Shown in pieces: positions 52,840 to 64,000 of a stretch of DNA of 64,000 bases. Below the pieces are notes generated by a model. The model was given only the letters and a program-made list of their open reading frames with translations. It did not search any database and was not told where the DNA came from. How positions within the stretch are numbered: the first letter of the stretch is position 1; each line of letters opens with the position of its first letter. This DNA is from Acanthacorydalis orientalis (Eukaryota; Arthropoda; Insecta; Megaloptera; Corydalidae): assembly GCA_034766995.1 (NCBI GenBank), contig CM068313.1, positions 21,050,012 to 21,114,011 on the forward strand, in the 5' to 3' direction. Both the position numbers and the translations under genes were made by a program.

Positions 52840-54189
52840 TATATGGATTCAATAGGCCGTGAATTAAACGTTTTATGAATTATTAAGCTCTGTTTCCAAA
52901 ATGGATCATATCTACGTGAATTATTTATAGAATAGAATATTGGAAATTATTTATAGAAAAAAAATAAACATGCTGTATAGTGGTTTACCACGATATTCAA
53001 AAAAAGATTTACCTTCTATTATAAATCACTTTATCTGATTTATAGTCGTTTTACGTTTTTCAATTTATCATAATCAAATGCTAGTATAGCTCAAAGGAAA
53101 AAATACATTTTGACCCACAAAAAATCTTATTTTATGTTTGTTCGATTCATAATGAATAATACTAAATGAGTATAAAAAAATATATGTTATTATATACAAT
53201 TTTAATTAAATTATATCTAGTAAACTTCAACAGTAACGCCATTTTTCAGGCATGATTGAACAATAATATTAAAAATATACACATTTAGCATATTTTAACA
53301 TATCTTTATATAAATAATTCTTCACAAATTAAATTCATTTTATTCGTACATTAAAACATTAATTTTAAAATTCTTGAATACTTTGTCAAACGCTAAATAT
53401 ATTCTCATTATTTCAATGAAATTTTTAACAAAAAAAAAGCATAAACATGAATCACATTTTTTACATTTTTGTAATTTCTGACAAGATTCTTTTTCACATT
53501 AAAAAAAATATCATATATAATTTTTCTCACGTGTAATTGAGAAAACAGATCAAATATAATTTAAAAAAATAATGTATATATTCCGAATATCAATTATATA
53601 ATATAAACAATTTTAGTATGATTTCAGAATTTTTCCAAAGAATATTTTGCAGTAATTATATTCGGACCATGAACGTCGTTACGCATGAACAGAAAAAGTG
53701 TTTTAATGCTTGAATATGAGTTTATAATCTATTATACTTTTATATTACTTCAGTATTCACTGTTATCTGGAATTAACTTTCAATGTAATCACTACTAATA
53801 GCTTTTATTCAAACAACGCACAGAATAGAGTCATAAAAACTGAGTATAAAATAATTAGAGTAATTTTTTCAGTTTCATTTAGATACTGATTTTTAATTAT
53901 ATATGAACATACATACATACATACATACATATATCACAGTGAAATTAATTTAATAATTTTCTTCGTTTTGATGACAAGGATTACCTAAAATATTTAATTA
54001 ACTGCGATTTTTTCACTGTGAAGTATTTTCTTTGTTAAAAACAGTTAGTTCTTTTAATATATACGATACATACATACGATATAAACAGTCATGTTTAGTT
54101 ATTTTATATTAAAATAAATGTGTTTATACACAAATTATATTTATTCTCACATATTATTAAAAAAATAAAAAATTTATACATTCTATTCG

Positions 54190-54238
<49 letters not shown>

Positions 54239-54843
54239 TTCTTTTAACCTGAATTATATTTCTTGAAGTTTTGTGCTTAAATATTGTATGAAATGCAAAT
54301 GTAATGTTAATGTGTCTCAATATAACCAATAAGAGTTCTTATAATATACTATAAAAGAAAATGTGTACATAAATTAATGATATCTTAAAAACCGTCATAT
54401 TTATATAATTCTAAAATAACCTAAGCAAAATATACTAAAAGAAACTAATGACAGTACAGTAGAAATTAATACTGGATCTAATGACTTTCTACTGAATTCA
54501 TATACTGTTTTTTAAAACCTTCTTTTCTTTCGATTATGTAATTAAATCGTTTACCTACTTACACACATTAAAATATTCAACAGAATATTAATGAGAATAT
54601 TTAGTAAATAAATATAAATATATTATTCTCTATATTAACTAAAAACTATGAATTATAAAAACATTAGTTCACACATTAAAACAAACATTTATTTATAAAA
54701 TTAGTTTTGATCCTAAAATCGTCTAAAAAGTGAATTTATTTTCAACTAACTACGCAAATAATCATTAATATTGCATATTATTTCGATTATGTTACAAAGT
54801 TTGAAAATATATCTCTTCACAGATTTCGACGAAAATATAATAT

Positions 54844-54893
<50 letters not shown>

Positions 54894-55380
54894 CTATAAT
54901 AATGGTATCATTATATTCATGAAAATTTTATAAAATTTCACCGGTGTATAAAAGTTTCGAGCAATCAACTGTAAGATAAATTCAGAAGTTATTTAAAACA
55001 TCATTAAAAGTTGCATTTAAATTTAAAAGTAAAAAAATAAAGTTACAGATGAAGAAATACACAGAAATATTCCAGCTTAATATGCACAAACACACGCACA
55101 TACATATGCATAAAAGTTCTAATAAAATATTTGTATAATATTTTAATAGTAAGACAAATTATTTTTTCCATTAGTTATTACTGACTTAAAAATTTTTTTC
55201 AGAAAAAAACATTATAAAAATATTTTTTAAATTCATATGAGATTTATTTCAGTAAAATTACTTTTAAAAAATTAATCATCACATATTAAACAATTTTCAA
55301 ATAAATTCGATTCATATATTGCAAACCCGATATTCCGAATGAAACATTCAATTTTATAACACAATTATTAGTTTTGCATT
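52840..55380. other. AT-rich non-coding stretch
   Basis: No gene seen. (CATA)n at 53908-53932, (TA)n at 54192-54235 and 54848-54888. Confidence 0.6.
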
Positions 55381-55387
55381 TATATAT

Positions 55388-55450
<63 letters not shown>

Positions 55451-55511
55451 TAATAGAAATAAAATTAATATAACACAGAATGAACTTTATTTAATCTTAC
55501 ACAAAAGAAAT

Positions 55512-55550
<39 letters not shown>
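55381..55550. repeat. Two (TA)n arrays
   Basis: 55381-55452 and 55511-55550, just left of the CpG-rich island. Confidence 0.95.
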
Positions 55551-55553
<3 letters not shown>

Positions 55554-55629
55554 GACAGATGGAATTAATAAAAAAGCATTTTTTTAATAAGTAAATGATT
55601 GAAAAGTCATACGTGTATATACACCTGGT

Positions 55630-56155
55630 CGCTTAATGCTTAATACCTGAAGAAATCTTCTGATTCATATAAATTCGTCGCAAGTGAACCCGGTAGAAGT
55701 CGAACAAAAACGAAATGAACCAAACAACCGAATAAACTGCCATAAAAACAGCAATCAAGTCCATTCATTTCAACCGGCAATAAATAACCAAAAGCTCAAT
55801 TCCAGCGACCACACAAAAAGTAACCTGTCACAACCAACATGAGAGGTCGCTACGCATTCCTCTTTCACCAGCAATACAGGAGCAGCACTATTGCAATCAC
55901 AAGCTTCAACGCACAAAAATCATCGGCCGATCAATCACAATTGACGAATCGCAATAAAAAAAATACAGACACACATACAACACATATCACATAAACAGAT
56001 AGCTCGACAGACGAACAGACCACACGGCACACCTTGAGCGGCCGCCGTAGGGAATGGAGCCAATCAGGTAGTGTGGATAGCGTTGAGTTTTGTTGTCGCG
56101 ACGGAGAAAAATTCACAGTTTACCGTATTCGATTTCCTCAAATTGAACGTTTTGT
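55630..56155. promoter_or_regulatory. CpG-rich promoter-like island with CCAAT box
   Basis: About 29 CpG dinucleotides by eye in some 525 bp, in a window where CpG is otherwise sparse. AGCCAATCAG (56058-56067) is a strong NF-Y CCAAT box, and GCGGCCGC (56038-56045) lies 14 bp away. No TATA box or long reading frame is evident; a 51-codon plus-strand ORF at 55839-55994 and a 61-codon minus-strand one at 55931-56116 have no recognisable content. If transcription runs on the minus strand, the CCAAT box precedes the GC element and a start near 55950-56000 would be usual. The orientation remains unproven. It lies 0.5 kb from the mariner at 56642 but is not part of it. Confidence 0.5.
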
Positions 56156-56707
56156 TTGACTATTTCAACATTTCATTTACAAATTCTGTTTTCACATACA
56201 GTGGCGTACTATAAACAATGCCACATTTACAAAAGCATATTAAAAAGCATTAATAGGAAAACATTAAATTTGTGATAAATACCATAAAAAAAATTATGAA
56301 GAGTGCTGAATTTTCCTTATTTTTTACAAATTTAAATTAACTTAAAATTAAAACCCAATAGAAAATAACAGAATAAGGTCTTTAATAAATAAAAATGCTC
56401 ATTCATTAAAAAAATTTTTATAATACTGATTAGATTGTTCAAATGTTAATAAATTAAGTTAGTTTTTTAATAAGAAAACGTATCTGTTTTGATACTTAAA
56501 AAAAGCAGTTGAAAAACACCATACAAGAATGCTTTTTCATTATCAACGATAGAAAACCTGTTATACAAAATAAACATCAAAGTAACTGTGTGCAAACTGT
56601 GTGCAGCGAAAAGCACAGTTTGGTAAAAACCGCATAGCTTACGTGAGCGGTTTGAAGAGTAACTTGATTCGATATTAGAGACAACAGCTTCAATTTCAAA
56701 GTGTACT

Positions 56708-57600
56708 TTATTTTTTGACATAATCCCCTTGAAGCACAACACACTTGCTTCAACGTTTCTTCAGACTCGCAATTATCTCTCCAAAGTAGATTTGTTATAG
56801 GTCCTCAAAATAACCGTTTGCGGCCACTCGCCTCTTCATTCGACCCAAATCGCCTTTTAGTCAGAAACATTTTAAGTTTTCGGAACAGATAAAAGTCTAA
56901 GGAAGCTAAATCAGATAAATACTGTGGATGAGGAAGGATTTCAAACTTCTATTTGGGCAATTTTTACTGAGCAACAACGCCTGAATGAGACAGTGCATTA
57001 TCATAATGAAACTATACTTTTTTCTTATCCATTTCGGGACATTTTCCTGCGATTGCTGCCTTCAACTTCTCCAAAAGTGCTCCGTAGTATTGACCAGTAT
57101 CTGTTTGTCCCTCTAAAGATAATCTATCAAGATAATTCCTTTCGCATCGCAGAAAACTAATACCATCACATTTCCAGTTCGAATAGTCTTTGCCTTTTTC
57201 GGAGCAGTTTCATCGCAATCAAGTTACTTTTTTTATTTGATTTTCGATTCTGGTGCATAATGATGAATTCATGTTTCATTTATGGTGACAAAACGTTGGA
57301 TTCTTCTTAAACAGTTGCAAGATGTTTGTTAATGTTTACGTACGAATTCATTTTTGCTCTGCAGCGAGCAAACGCGGCACAGATCTTGCGGAAATCTTTT
57401 TCGTACGAAATTCATTTCAAAATCATTCCTATGACCTCTCCTACTCACTTTCACTCGACGGTCAGACAAAACCATATCATAGACTTTATGAATGATTTCT
57501 GGCGTGACAACTGTTCTCGGGCCTCCTGAGCATGGTGCATCTTCGAAGTCCATTCTGTGACGTTTAAATTCATTCACTCAAAGTAGAAAGGTTTCTTAAG
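56708..57600 (-). pseudogene. Mariner DD34D transposase pseudogene
   Basis: The remnant is read on the minus strand. An 82-codon open piece (57577-57329) carries FEDAPCSGGPRTVVTPEIIH and DMVLSDRRVKV, matching the linker between the two helix-turn-helix motifs of mariner transposases; after it the frame is lost. The catalytic part follows with landmarks RTGNVMVLVFCDAKGIILID (first Asp codon 57146-57148), FHYDNALSHS (second Asp codon 57000-57002) and LPHPQYLSDLASLDFYLF (third Asp codon 56895-56897). The second and third Asp are in frame with 34 residues between, so the family is DD34D. Two stops lie between them, and others occur nearby. The end GDYVKK-stop (56708) matches the usual mariner C-terminus. 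All three catalytic Asp codons survive, but stops, frameshifts and a degraded N-terminus make it non-functional. Confidence 0.88.
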
Positions 57601-57790
57601 AAGGACAAGATTCACTTAATATAGAAAATATCTCTCATAGATTTCGTTCAGTGTTTTTCATTCCAAAAAAAATAATCACATCTCGAATTCTAATTTTATC
57701 TATTTTGCACATTCGCACTAAATGCCTGTATTGAAATAACTGTCAAACGAATAATTAACAGCTTAAGGACTCGCGACCTCATGTGTGTTG

Positions 57791-57822
57791 CTAAGAGAGA
57801 TGGAACTCTAAGAGAGATGGAA
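57791..57822 (-). repeat. 17-bp-period tandem duplication inside the mariner leader
   Basis: CTAAGAGAGATGGAA occurs at 57791-57805 and again at 57808-57822, two bases apart. It is a local duplication in the 5' leader of the transposon. Confidence 0.7.
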
Positions 57823-58066
57823 AATATACACAGTTGTTCCCTTCTCCCTTAGCGAGACCACAAAACAAGTTACTCTTCAAACCGCCCTCGTACAACTGTT
57901 CATACAAAACTTTCACCAAAACTATATAGTGCTCTTAAATATGTAAGTGTACATATGTATCGTAATAAACGCAAATTAAAATCTATGTGAACATATTCTC
58001 ACTGTAACCATAAACTCTTTATATCCATGTTCTCTATAATCAATTTCAAGTTTATCTATCTACCTA

Positions 58067-58070
<4 letters not shown>

Positions 58071-58135
<65 letters not shown>

Positions 58136-58381
58136 TAAAAAAATATTAAAATTTCTTTGTTGAAAGAATATAAAAAGAAAGATGAAGTAAAATATACAAA
58201 TTGTAAAATTTAATTATCGTATAACTTCATTTCCGTTAATTTGTCTATCATTTAATTATCAACTTAAAATCAATAATATTGTTCTTTTATAACTATATTG
58301 CAAATATAATGTTCTTTAAACGGAATATCAATTTTCAATAAACTTCCTTACAAAAGTAGCGGTATGCTAGTTCTTAACACA

Positions 58382-58454
<73 letters not shown>
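58071..58454. repeat. Two very long (TA)n arrays
   Basis: 58071-58133 and 58385-58454, each above 30 units, separated by 250 bp of unique AT-rich DNA. Confidence 0.95.
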
Positions 58455-58457
<3 letters not shown>

Positions 58458-60594
58458 CAAAATAAATATTTTTAGTATACGCACCACTTTTGAATTAAAT
58501 TATTTTCTCCGGGCACTTAAAAATGAACGCGAATTAAAGGAACCGATAATATTTTCAAATTTAGCTTCAGAAAATTAAAACCCTCAAATAATTCAAGATA
58601 ATTTCAATCAGAAGTAAGTAATTTAATCAAAGGTTCATTGAATGTTTACATCCAATCTTATGACCTTCTATACAATAGTCTATCGTGATACGTATCGCAT
58701 TACTGTTTTGTTTACGTTTATTTAATTTGAAACTCATAATAAATTAAATTTTATTTACTCATTAAATACTTTCAATGATTACGATAACTTTATTGAAATT
58801 GCAGAAAGTATGTATGTAATACTTATCCTGATAGCAATTAATTTTTTTATATAATTAGAAAACATACAGTAATTACTAACTGAAACGTATTTTTTAGGGT
58901 TTACACTAAATTAAAAAGTATGTACATATTAAAATGCGAATTTGTTATTGAAATAAATTATTTGGCTATGAAAGGGTTAAAAATTGATATATAAATTGAA
59001 AACGAATATAATCTGTTGCCTGTATAAAATATTTTTCATTTTCTTAGTTGTTAAATGAAAAATATTAAATATGTTTCTGTTTCAGTGATTAATAAAAAAT
59101 AATTTTTAAAAATATATTTAAAGTAGAATATCAAAACAAATAAGCAAAATTCCAAATTCATGAATATCTGCTATTTTCAAATAATAAAAGAAGTTATAAA
59201 CAAGTGTAAAAAGAGAACTAAACCCTTATTTTTTTCAGACATTAATTTTTAATAAATTTAGTAACATTATTATTTATTATGGCAGTAAATTGGAATGTAA
59301 AAATAACTATTTTATATTGATGTAGTAACAAATTTTCAATTTTTATTATATTATTTAGTAAAACAAATTTCTAAACATTATTTATATTAAAAAATATAAA
59401 TCTGAATTATATTTATGAAAATCATAAATAGTCAGGTTTTATTCACTTCTGTATTGAAATGCCTTTTCAGAGTGTTACTTGTGAAAATATTATAACAATA
59501 TACAGTCTTGCTTTATGAAATGAAATCTTTGTACACTCGAGGAAAAAAAGTTAGAAAATAACACAAAGAAGAATGAAAGAAAGAAAAGGAATAACTACAA
59601 TTCCTTAGAAAAATATGTACACTTTTTTTTCAATACAGCATTCTAAAATACTTTATCAGCTATTTCTGATTTTAACGCACAGCCCTCGTAACTCGTGAAC
59701 CATTAAACCATTAACCAGACCACATTTCGATTAATTATATTTAGCTTCTCAAAATTCTAGTGAACCGTAATGACATTTTATACTTTTCTCTATTCAAGAA
59801 TTATACTTAAGTGAATTTAAAAAAATATTCTTTTTTAATTTTTTTATCGGTATTGGAAATATTATATTTTTTGATAAAACAATATTTAAATATACAGAAA
59901 ATTCAATTTAAAATTTCTTTTAAACAATGCAGTGATTAAATTAATATATATATATACACACACACTTTCAAAATGTACAAAAGAGACTACCTTAAGATTT
60001 TATCAACATTTTAATTTTTTCACACCTATATTTGACAAACAGTGCATACACTGTTAAAATTATCTATCAATTAAATAACTCAAACAGATATAATCATTCA
60101 ACTGTATTATAAATATGAAATATATACATCTATAACATATTTTAATTATATATGACTTGTTTACAATTAACGTATATAATTTGGAAAAATATTGAAGAAA
60201 TATATACTTAAATAATATGATCATATTTAAATTTTCTGTATAAAAATATTTATTTAATATTGTTTTGTTCGATATGTCTAGCACACAGCCGCATTTCTTG
60301 AACTAAACTAAAAGTTGTTTTTAAAAAACGATATGCACTCAATCATGATAGTTTTATAAGAGTTCCTACTTTTTTTATTTAGCTTTATTATATTCACTAC
60401 TATTTCTGAATATCTATCGCATGCAGAAAAATATATATTAGAACATCCGTTAAAGTTATATGTTATTCTGAGTCGTTATTGATTCAGATATGAATAATTA
60501 TTTCAGTTTTAATCTAATTTAAATATCAAAGATATAAACATCATAAATTATTAGAAATTTACATTAAATTTGATATAAATTTTGTAACCAGTTT

Positions 60595-60655
<61 letters not shown>

Positions 60656-62241
60656 GATATTTTAAATAAAAATCCAATAAATTAAAAGAACAAGTAATAA
60701 GTTGTTATAGTAATCTGTTAAAAGCATATTTAAAATGATGAAAGTTATTAAAAAATAGAATAACAATAATTATCTCAAATAAAATCATTCATCCATCACG
60801 TCGTATATTTATTTATGACAAAGGGAACGAAATGTTCATTTAATATTTTTTAGTTAAAAGTATGAAATGATGGATAAGCTTATTAAAATAGCACATAAAT
60901 ACATTTCCAATTTATCTTTAAGTTTTCCATACGAATCATATAACAATGTGTTTAATATACAAAACCATAAAATAACTTCACATTTTTCACTATAGCGTAT
61001 AAAAATATTTTATATATCTTTATTTTTTTAAATTATATGGCATAATTAATATAAAAATTAATTGATATAAAAGCTTATTATTAAAAATTTGGAACAAGTT
61101 TTAATCAAAAAAATTTAATATTTATAAAATTTAAAATTACATATAAAATAAATATAAAATTTTTATTTAAAATTAAATAGATATTAATATTCCATATGAA
61201 AGAGCAAATATAGAAAAGTAATCAATAATTTCAGTAAAAGTCAGAACTAATTGAAAACATTAAAAATCATCACTAAGATACGAATTTCTTATCTGAAAAA
61301 TAAAACTCAGAAAGAACACAGTTATAATTGACAATTTATCTCTTTGATATTCAAATCATTGCACACCACTGTTTCGAGAAATATAAAATTTTATTGCCAA
61401 ATATTCGTATCCTCTTTTAGCGATGTTTATATCTGTTAAATTCGAGATCAAAAAGAAAATAATTAAATAAAAATTGAATTATTTTTCAAGAAATATCAAA
61501 AGTCACAGAAAATTGTCATAAAAAATAAACATGTATTTTGAACAAGAAATGGTCTTATTTTATTGAAGTTGTAATAAATTTAAATATTTCAAATTACATA
61601 CATATACATGTGTGTGTGCATGTATGTATAAATTATTTATATTTAAATTTTAATTGTTTATGTAAGAATAAACATCTAAAATTTATGAATAACAGTTTCT
61701 CTATTAACGAATTTAAAAACTCCTCACGTTTCTATACCACCTCTGTCCGTACATTCATTCGTATAGAGTTCCATTAGAAATACTGTAAACTCACTTAAAT
61801 TAAATAGATTTTTTTTCATTAAAATTTTTACTACTTAACGTAGCATCAAGAACTTTTACAGCTTTTCCAACATTTTCTGTCAGTGCTATAAACGCAGCTG
61901 ACTTACATATTAATAAAAGTACTGATGAGACGCCTTAAAGTTTAATATTTTATAAATTGTAATTAAACCACTTATTGTAAGTATTACTGAAGAAAGTATT
62001 CTAAATTTCAGTATATTGATTTTTCCAATTTAAACAAATGTCTTTAGTAATATAATATATTTAATTAAAAATACTTGATTGGAATATAATACAAAATTTA
62101 AATTCATCACTTATTGAAAATCATAGAAAATATATTAATTGTTAGAATATTAACTAAAATTAATATATTTCGAAGAGTCGTTAACCAAATATTTTCTAAG
62201 AATTTTTATTTCTTTTTTATTCTTTCTCTTTACTTCTTAAT

Positions 62242-62254
62242 TTCTCTCTCTCTC

Positions 62255-62313
<59 letters not shown>

Positions 62314-62360
62314 ATATATATATATAGATGTGTGTGTGTATATATATATATATAATATAT
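62242..62360. repeat. Compound (TC)n-(TA)n-(TG)-(TA)n microsatellite
   Basis: TC 62242-62256, TA to 62305, mixed TGTATG, TA, a TGTGTGTG block near 62330-62338, TA again to 62360. Confidence 0.95.
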
Positions 62361-62874
62361 TAAATAAAATAAGATAAAAAGTACAGTTATAATATATTCA
62401 ACCTTTTCCTATATATTTTTTCATTGACAACGCTTGAAAGATTTATGTTTTCTTGTCGACATTAAGTACCCAATAGGGATAGCTAAAAAGATATTTTTCA
62501 CATCTTTTTTTCTTAAACATATCATAGTATTTGCTTAGAGATAATGAGAAATTCGCAGGGTATATATTTCATGTTGATCGTTCAGGCAAAGTAAGCTTTT
62601 CTGCTTCGTCTCAATTTCTTATATTTTTATAGAATAATAGACCACAATTATTTCCGACGTAATACAAAAAAAAAATGATTAGACTTATTAATAAGTGGAA
62701 TTTTCGTTATAAGGATATAATTTGGTTCAATATGTGTACGAAAAATTAGAAATAAATACTACTTTCAAAATTAAGATGAATTTTATAAATTAATTAAGTA
62801 GATATTTTCGTGAATATTACATTTTATTATTATATTATATTAGTAATATTATTTTACTTTCTTATAATAATTTT

Positions 62875-62917
<43 letters not shown>

Positions 62918-63546
62918 CTTTAATAAGTTCACTACATTCCACATTATTTTTTGGCACTCTTCATCAATTATATAAAAAGAATTGCACTTTAGCATTTTGA
63001 AAACAATAGCATCACTATAAAAATAAATATAAAGATAACTATAGTGATAATAATTAATTATTTTACACTTTTTTTTAGAAAATATTTATGCAGTTTATGG
63101 GGATTAAAAATGTATGTGTGAAAATATATTGAATATCTAATAAAGAAAGTTACAGCACTATTAAATATTTATTTATAATACGAGATCAGAAACAAACTCA
63201 TTCAATAAAATAAATAATAATTTTAAGAAAACTAACAAGAAAAGTTACAGGCAAATTTAATAAAATACCAATAAATGTGTGTTGAAATATTCCATTAAAA
63301 TAAATGCTATTTATTTTGAAAACTAGATTTTAAAATTGGCTGTTTAATAATTGTGCGTCAAAATATCATATTTATAAAAAAGATAATTGAAAATTATATT
63401 AGGTTTAAAACTTATCTGTATTTTTAATACTAATCAATATAACCAGAAAAATTGTCGTGATTAAATTAGATAAGTGTTATTATAAATCTACTATGAAAAT
63501 TAGATATAAATGTTTATTTTAATATTCTTATTATTCCAATCATATA

Positions 63547-63586
<40 letters not shown>

Positions 63587-64000
63587 ATTGTGTGTTGTGT
63601 GTGTGAAAAAATGTGTATGTTGTAAGTATCAATTTCTTCATTCACATTAAAAGAATAAATTGTAAAATTATATAACACACTTTCATTTTTATAACAAAAA
63701 TGTGTATATTTTTAGGCCGAAAACTACATTCAACATGAAAAACAATAGAAAAAATCTAGGTCATAGTGCAAGCAAATCTGAAATTTATATAACTTTAACA
63801 CACGTTTTACATTTTCCGATAGAATATCAAGATTTGCAAGTGTTTATAATATTCTGTACAATAATGTTATGAAATTCTATATGTCTGCGTTTTTGTTATA
63901 TCCTGTTTTAAAATGATATGCTAAAGAAACTTGTGATCGTAACAAAGATACATGTATATTACAACATATAAATATTTTCTTGACATGATTCACGTATATG

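Larger units (their letters stand above)
56642..57890 (-). mobile_element. Near full-length mariner transposon (1249 bp) with matching ends and TA target sites
   Basis: The plus-strand left end at 56648-56666 is GCGGTTTGAAGAGTAACTTG, and the right end at 57866-57884 is its complement (AAGTTACTCTTCAAACCGC). Outward bases also correspond (CGTGAG against CGAGGG), and TA lies directly outside both (56640-56641 and 57891-57892), the hallmark mariner target duplication. The length of 1249 bp fits the 1.2-1.3 kb expected. It is a different lineage from the three short copies, whose ends begin TTAGGTTGG. The minus-strand leader contains a 17-bp-period duplication at 57791-57822. Confidence 0.9.
57893..64000. 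other. AT-rich non-coding stretch to window end
   Basis: No gene seen. (TA)n at 60597-60652, 62880-62915 and 63547-63584 (with TGTG following at 63590-63605) besides those listed separately. Small frames at 60060-60284 (minus) and 61538-61777 (plus) are low-complexity and unsupported. Confidence 0.6.

Noticed and set aside
55839..55994. 51-codon plus-strand ORF (MRGRYAFLFH...)
   Set aside because: Short and without recognisable features; kept only as a note inside the CpG-rich island.
56467..56742. 91-codon minus-strand ORF overlapping the mariner 3' end
   Set aside because: It runs in a frame other than the transposase and across the transposon border; a shadow of the mariner terminal region.
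56924..57160. 78-codon plus-strand ORF
   Set aside because: Antisense to the catalytic part of the mariner pseudogene.
1..64000. CRISPR arrays, operons, rRNA genes, mitochondrial insertions
   Set aside because: No regularly spaced repeats with unique spacers, no ribosomal signature blocks and no mitochondrial coding stretches were seen; the DNA is clearly nuclear eukaryotic.

Overview
The window is eukaryotic, very AT-rich DNA (roughly three quarters A+T or more, judged by eye) in which I find no complete protein-coding gene, no rRNA and no intact tRNA. Long (TA)n microsatellites, often flanked by (CA)n, (TG)n or (GA)n, recur about once per kilobase, and the only clear protein signatures belong to mariner-type transposons. 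The source is an animal, most likely an invertebrate. The mariner ends resemble the cecropia/Hsmar1 type, and the TA/CA microsatellite load is like that of cephalopods or some AT-rich arthropods. The sequence alone does not decide between these.

Mobile DNA. Three short, internally deleted mariner copies sit at 18236-18729 (minus, truncated), 36803-37350 (minus) and 46471-47041 (plus). They share terminal inverted repeats and keep only the N-terminal helix-turn-helix DNA-binding part of the transposase. The plus-strand copy and the 36.8 kb copy pass from that domain to the terminal repeat at the same place. A second, unrelated mariner at 56642-57890 (minus) is nearly full length at 1249 bp, with 18-bp matching ends and TA on both sides. 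It retains all three catalytic Asp codons at DD34D spacing but is broken by stops and frameshifts. Two weak tRNA-like remnants (near 13.0 kb and 27.8 kb) and a ~154-bp fold-back element (39.7-39.87 kb) complete the dispersed repeats.

Possible gene-control DNA. A CpG-rich island with a CCAAT box and a NotI-type GCGGCCGC site (55630-56155) stands out sharply and is the best promoter candidate. A second GC-richer patch (52440-52830) ends in a good minus-strand splice donor and may be an untranslated first exon. Several unique, less AT-rich blocks rich in homeodomain-type and inverted motifs (7.2-7.4, 22.0-22.3, 25.77-25.94, 33.65-33.84 and 39.16-39.36 kb) look like candidate conserved non-coding elements. 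If real, the window is an intergenic or intronic regulatory stretch, perhaps upstream or inside a large gene transcribed on the minus strand. That is inference, not something shown here.

The most unusual unexplained structures are the cluster of CCTTATA/TATAAGG motifs in both orientations at 28936-29193 (including a perfect CArG box), the five-copy TTCACA/TGTGAA cluster at 30052-30127, and the shared deletion form of the short mariner family, which could encode a DNA-binding-only protein.
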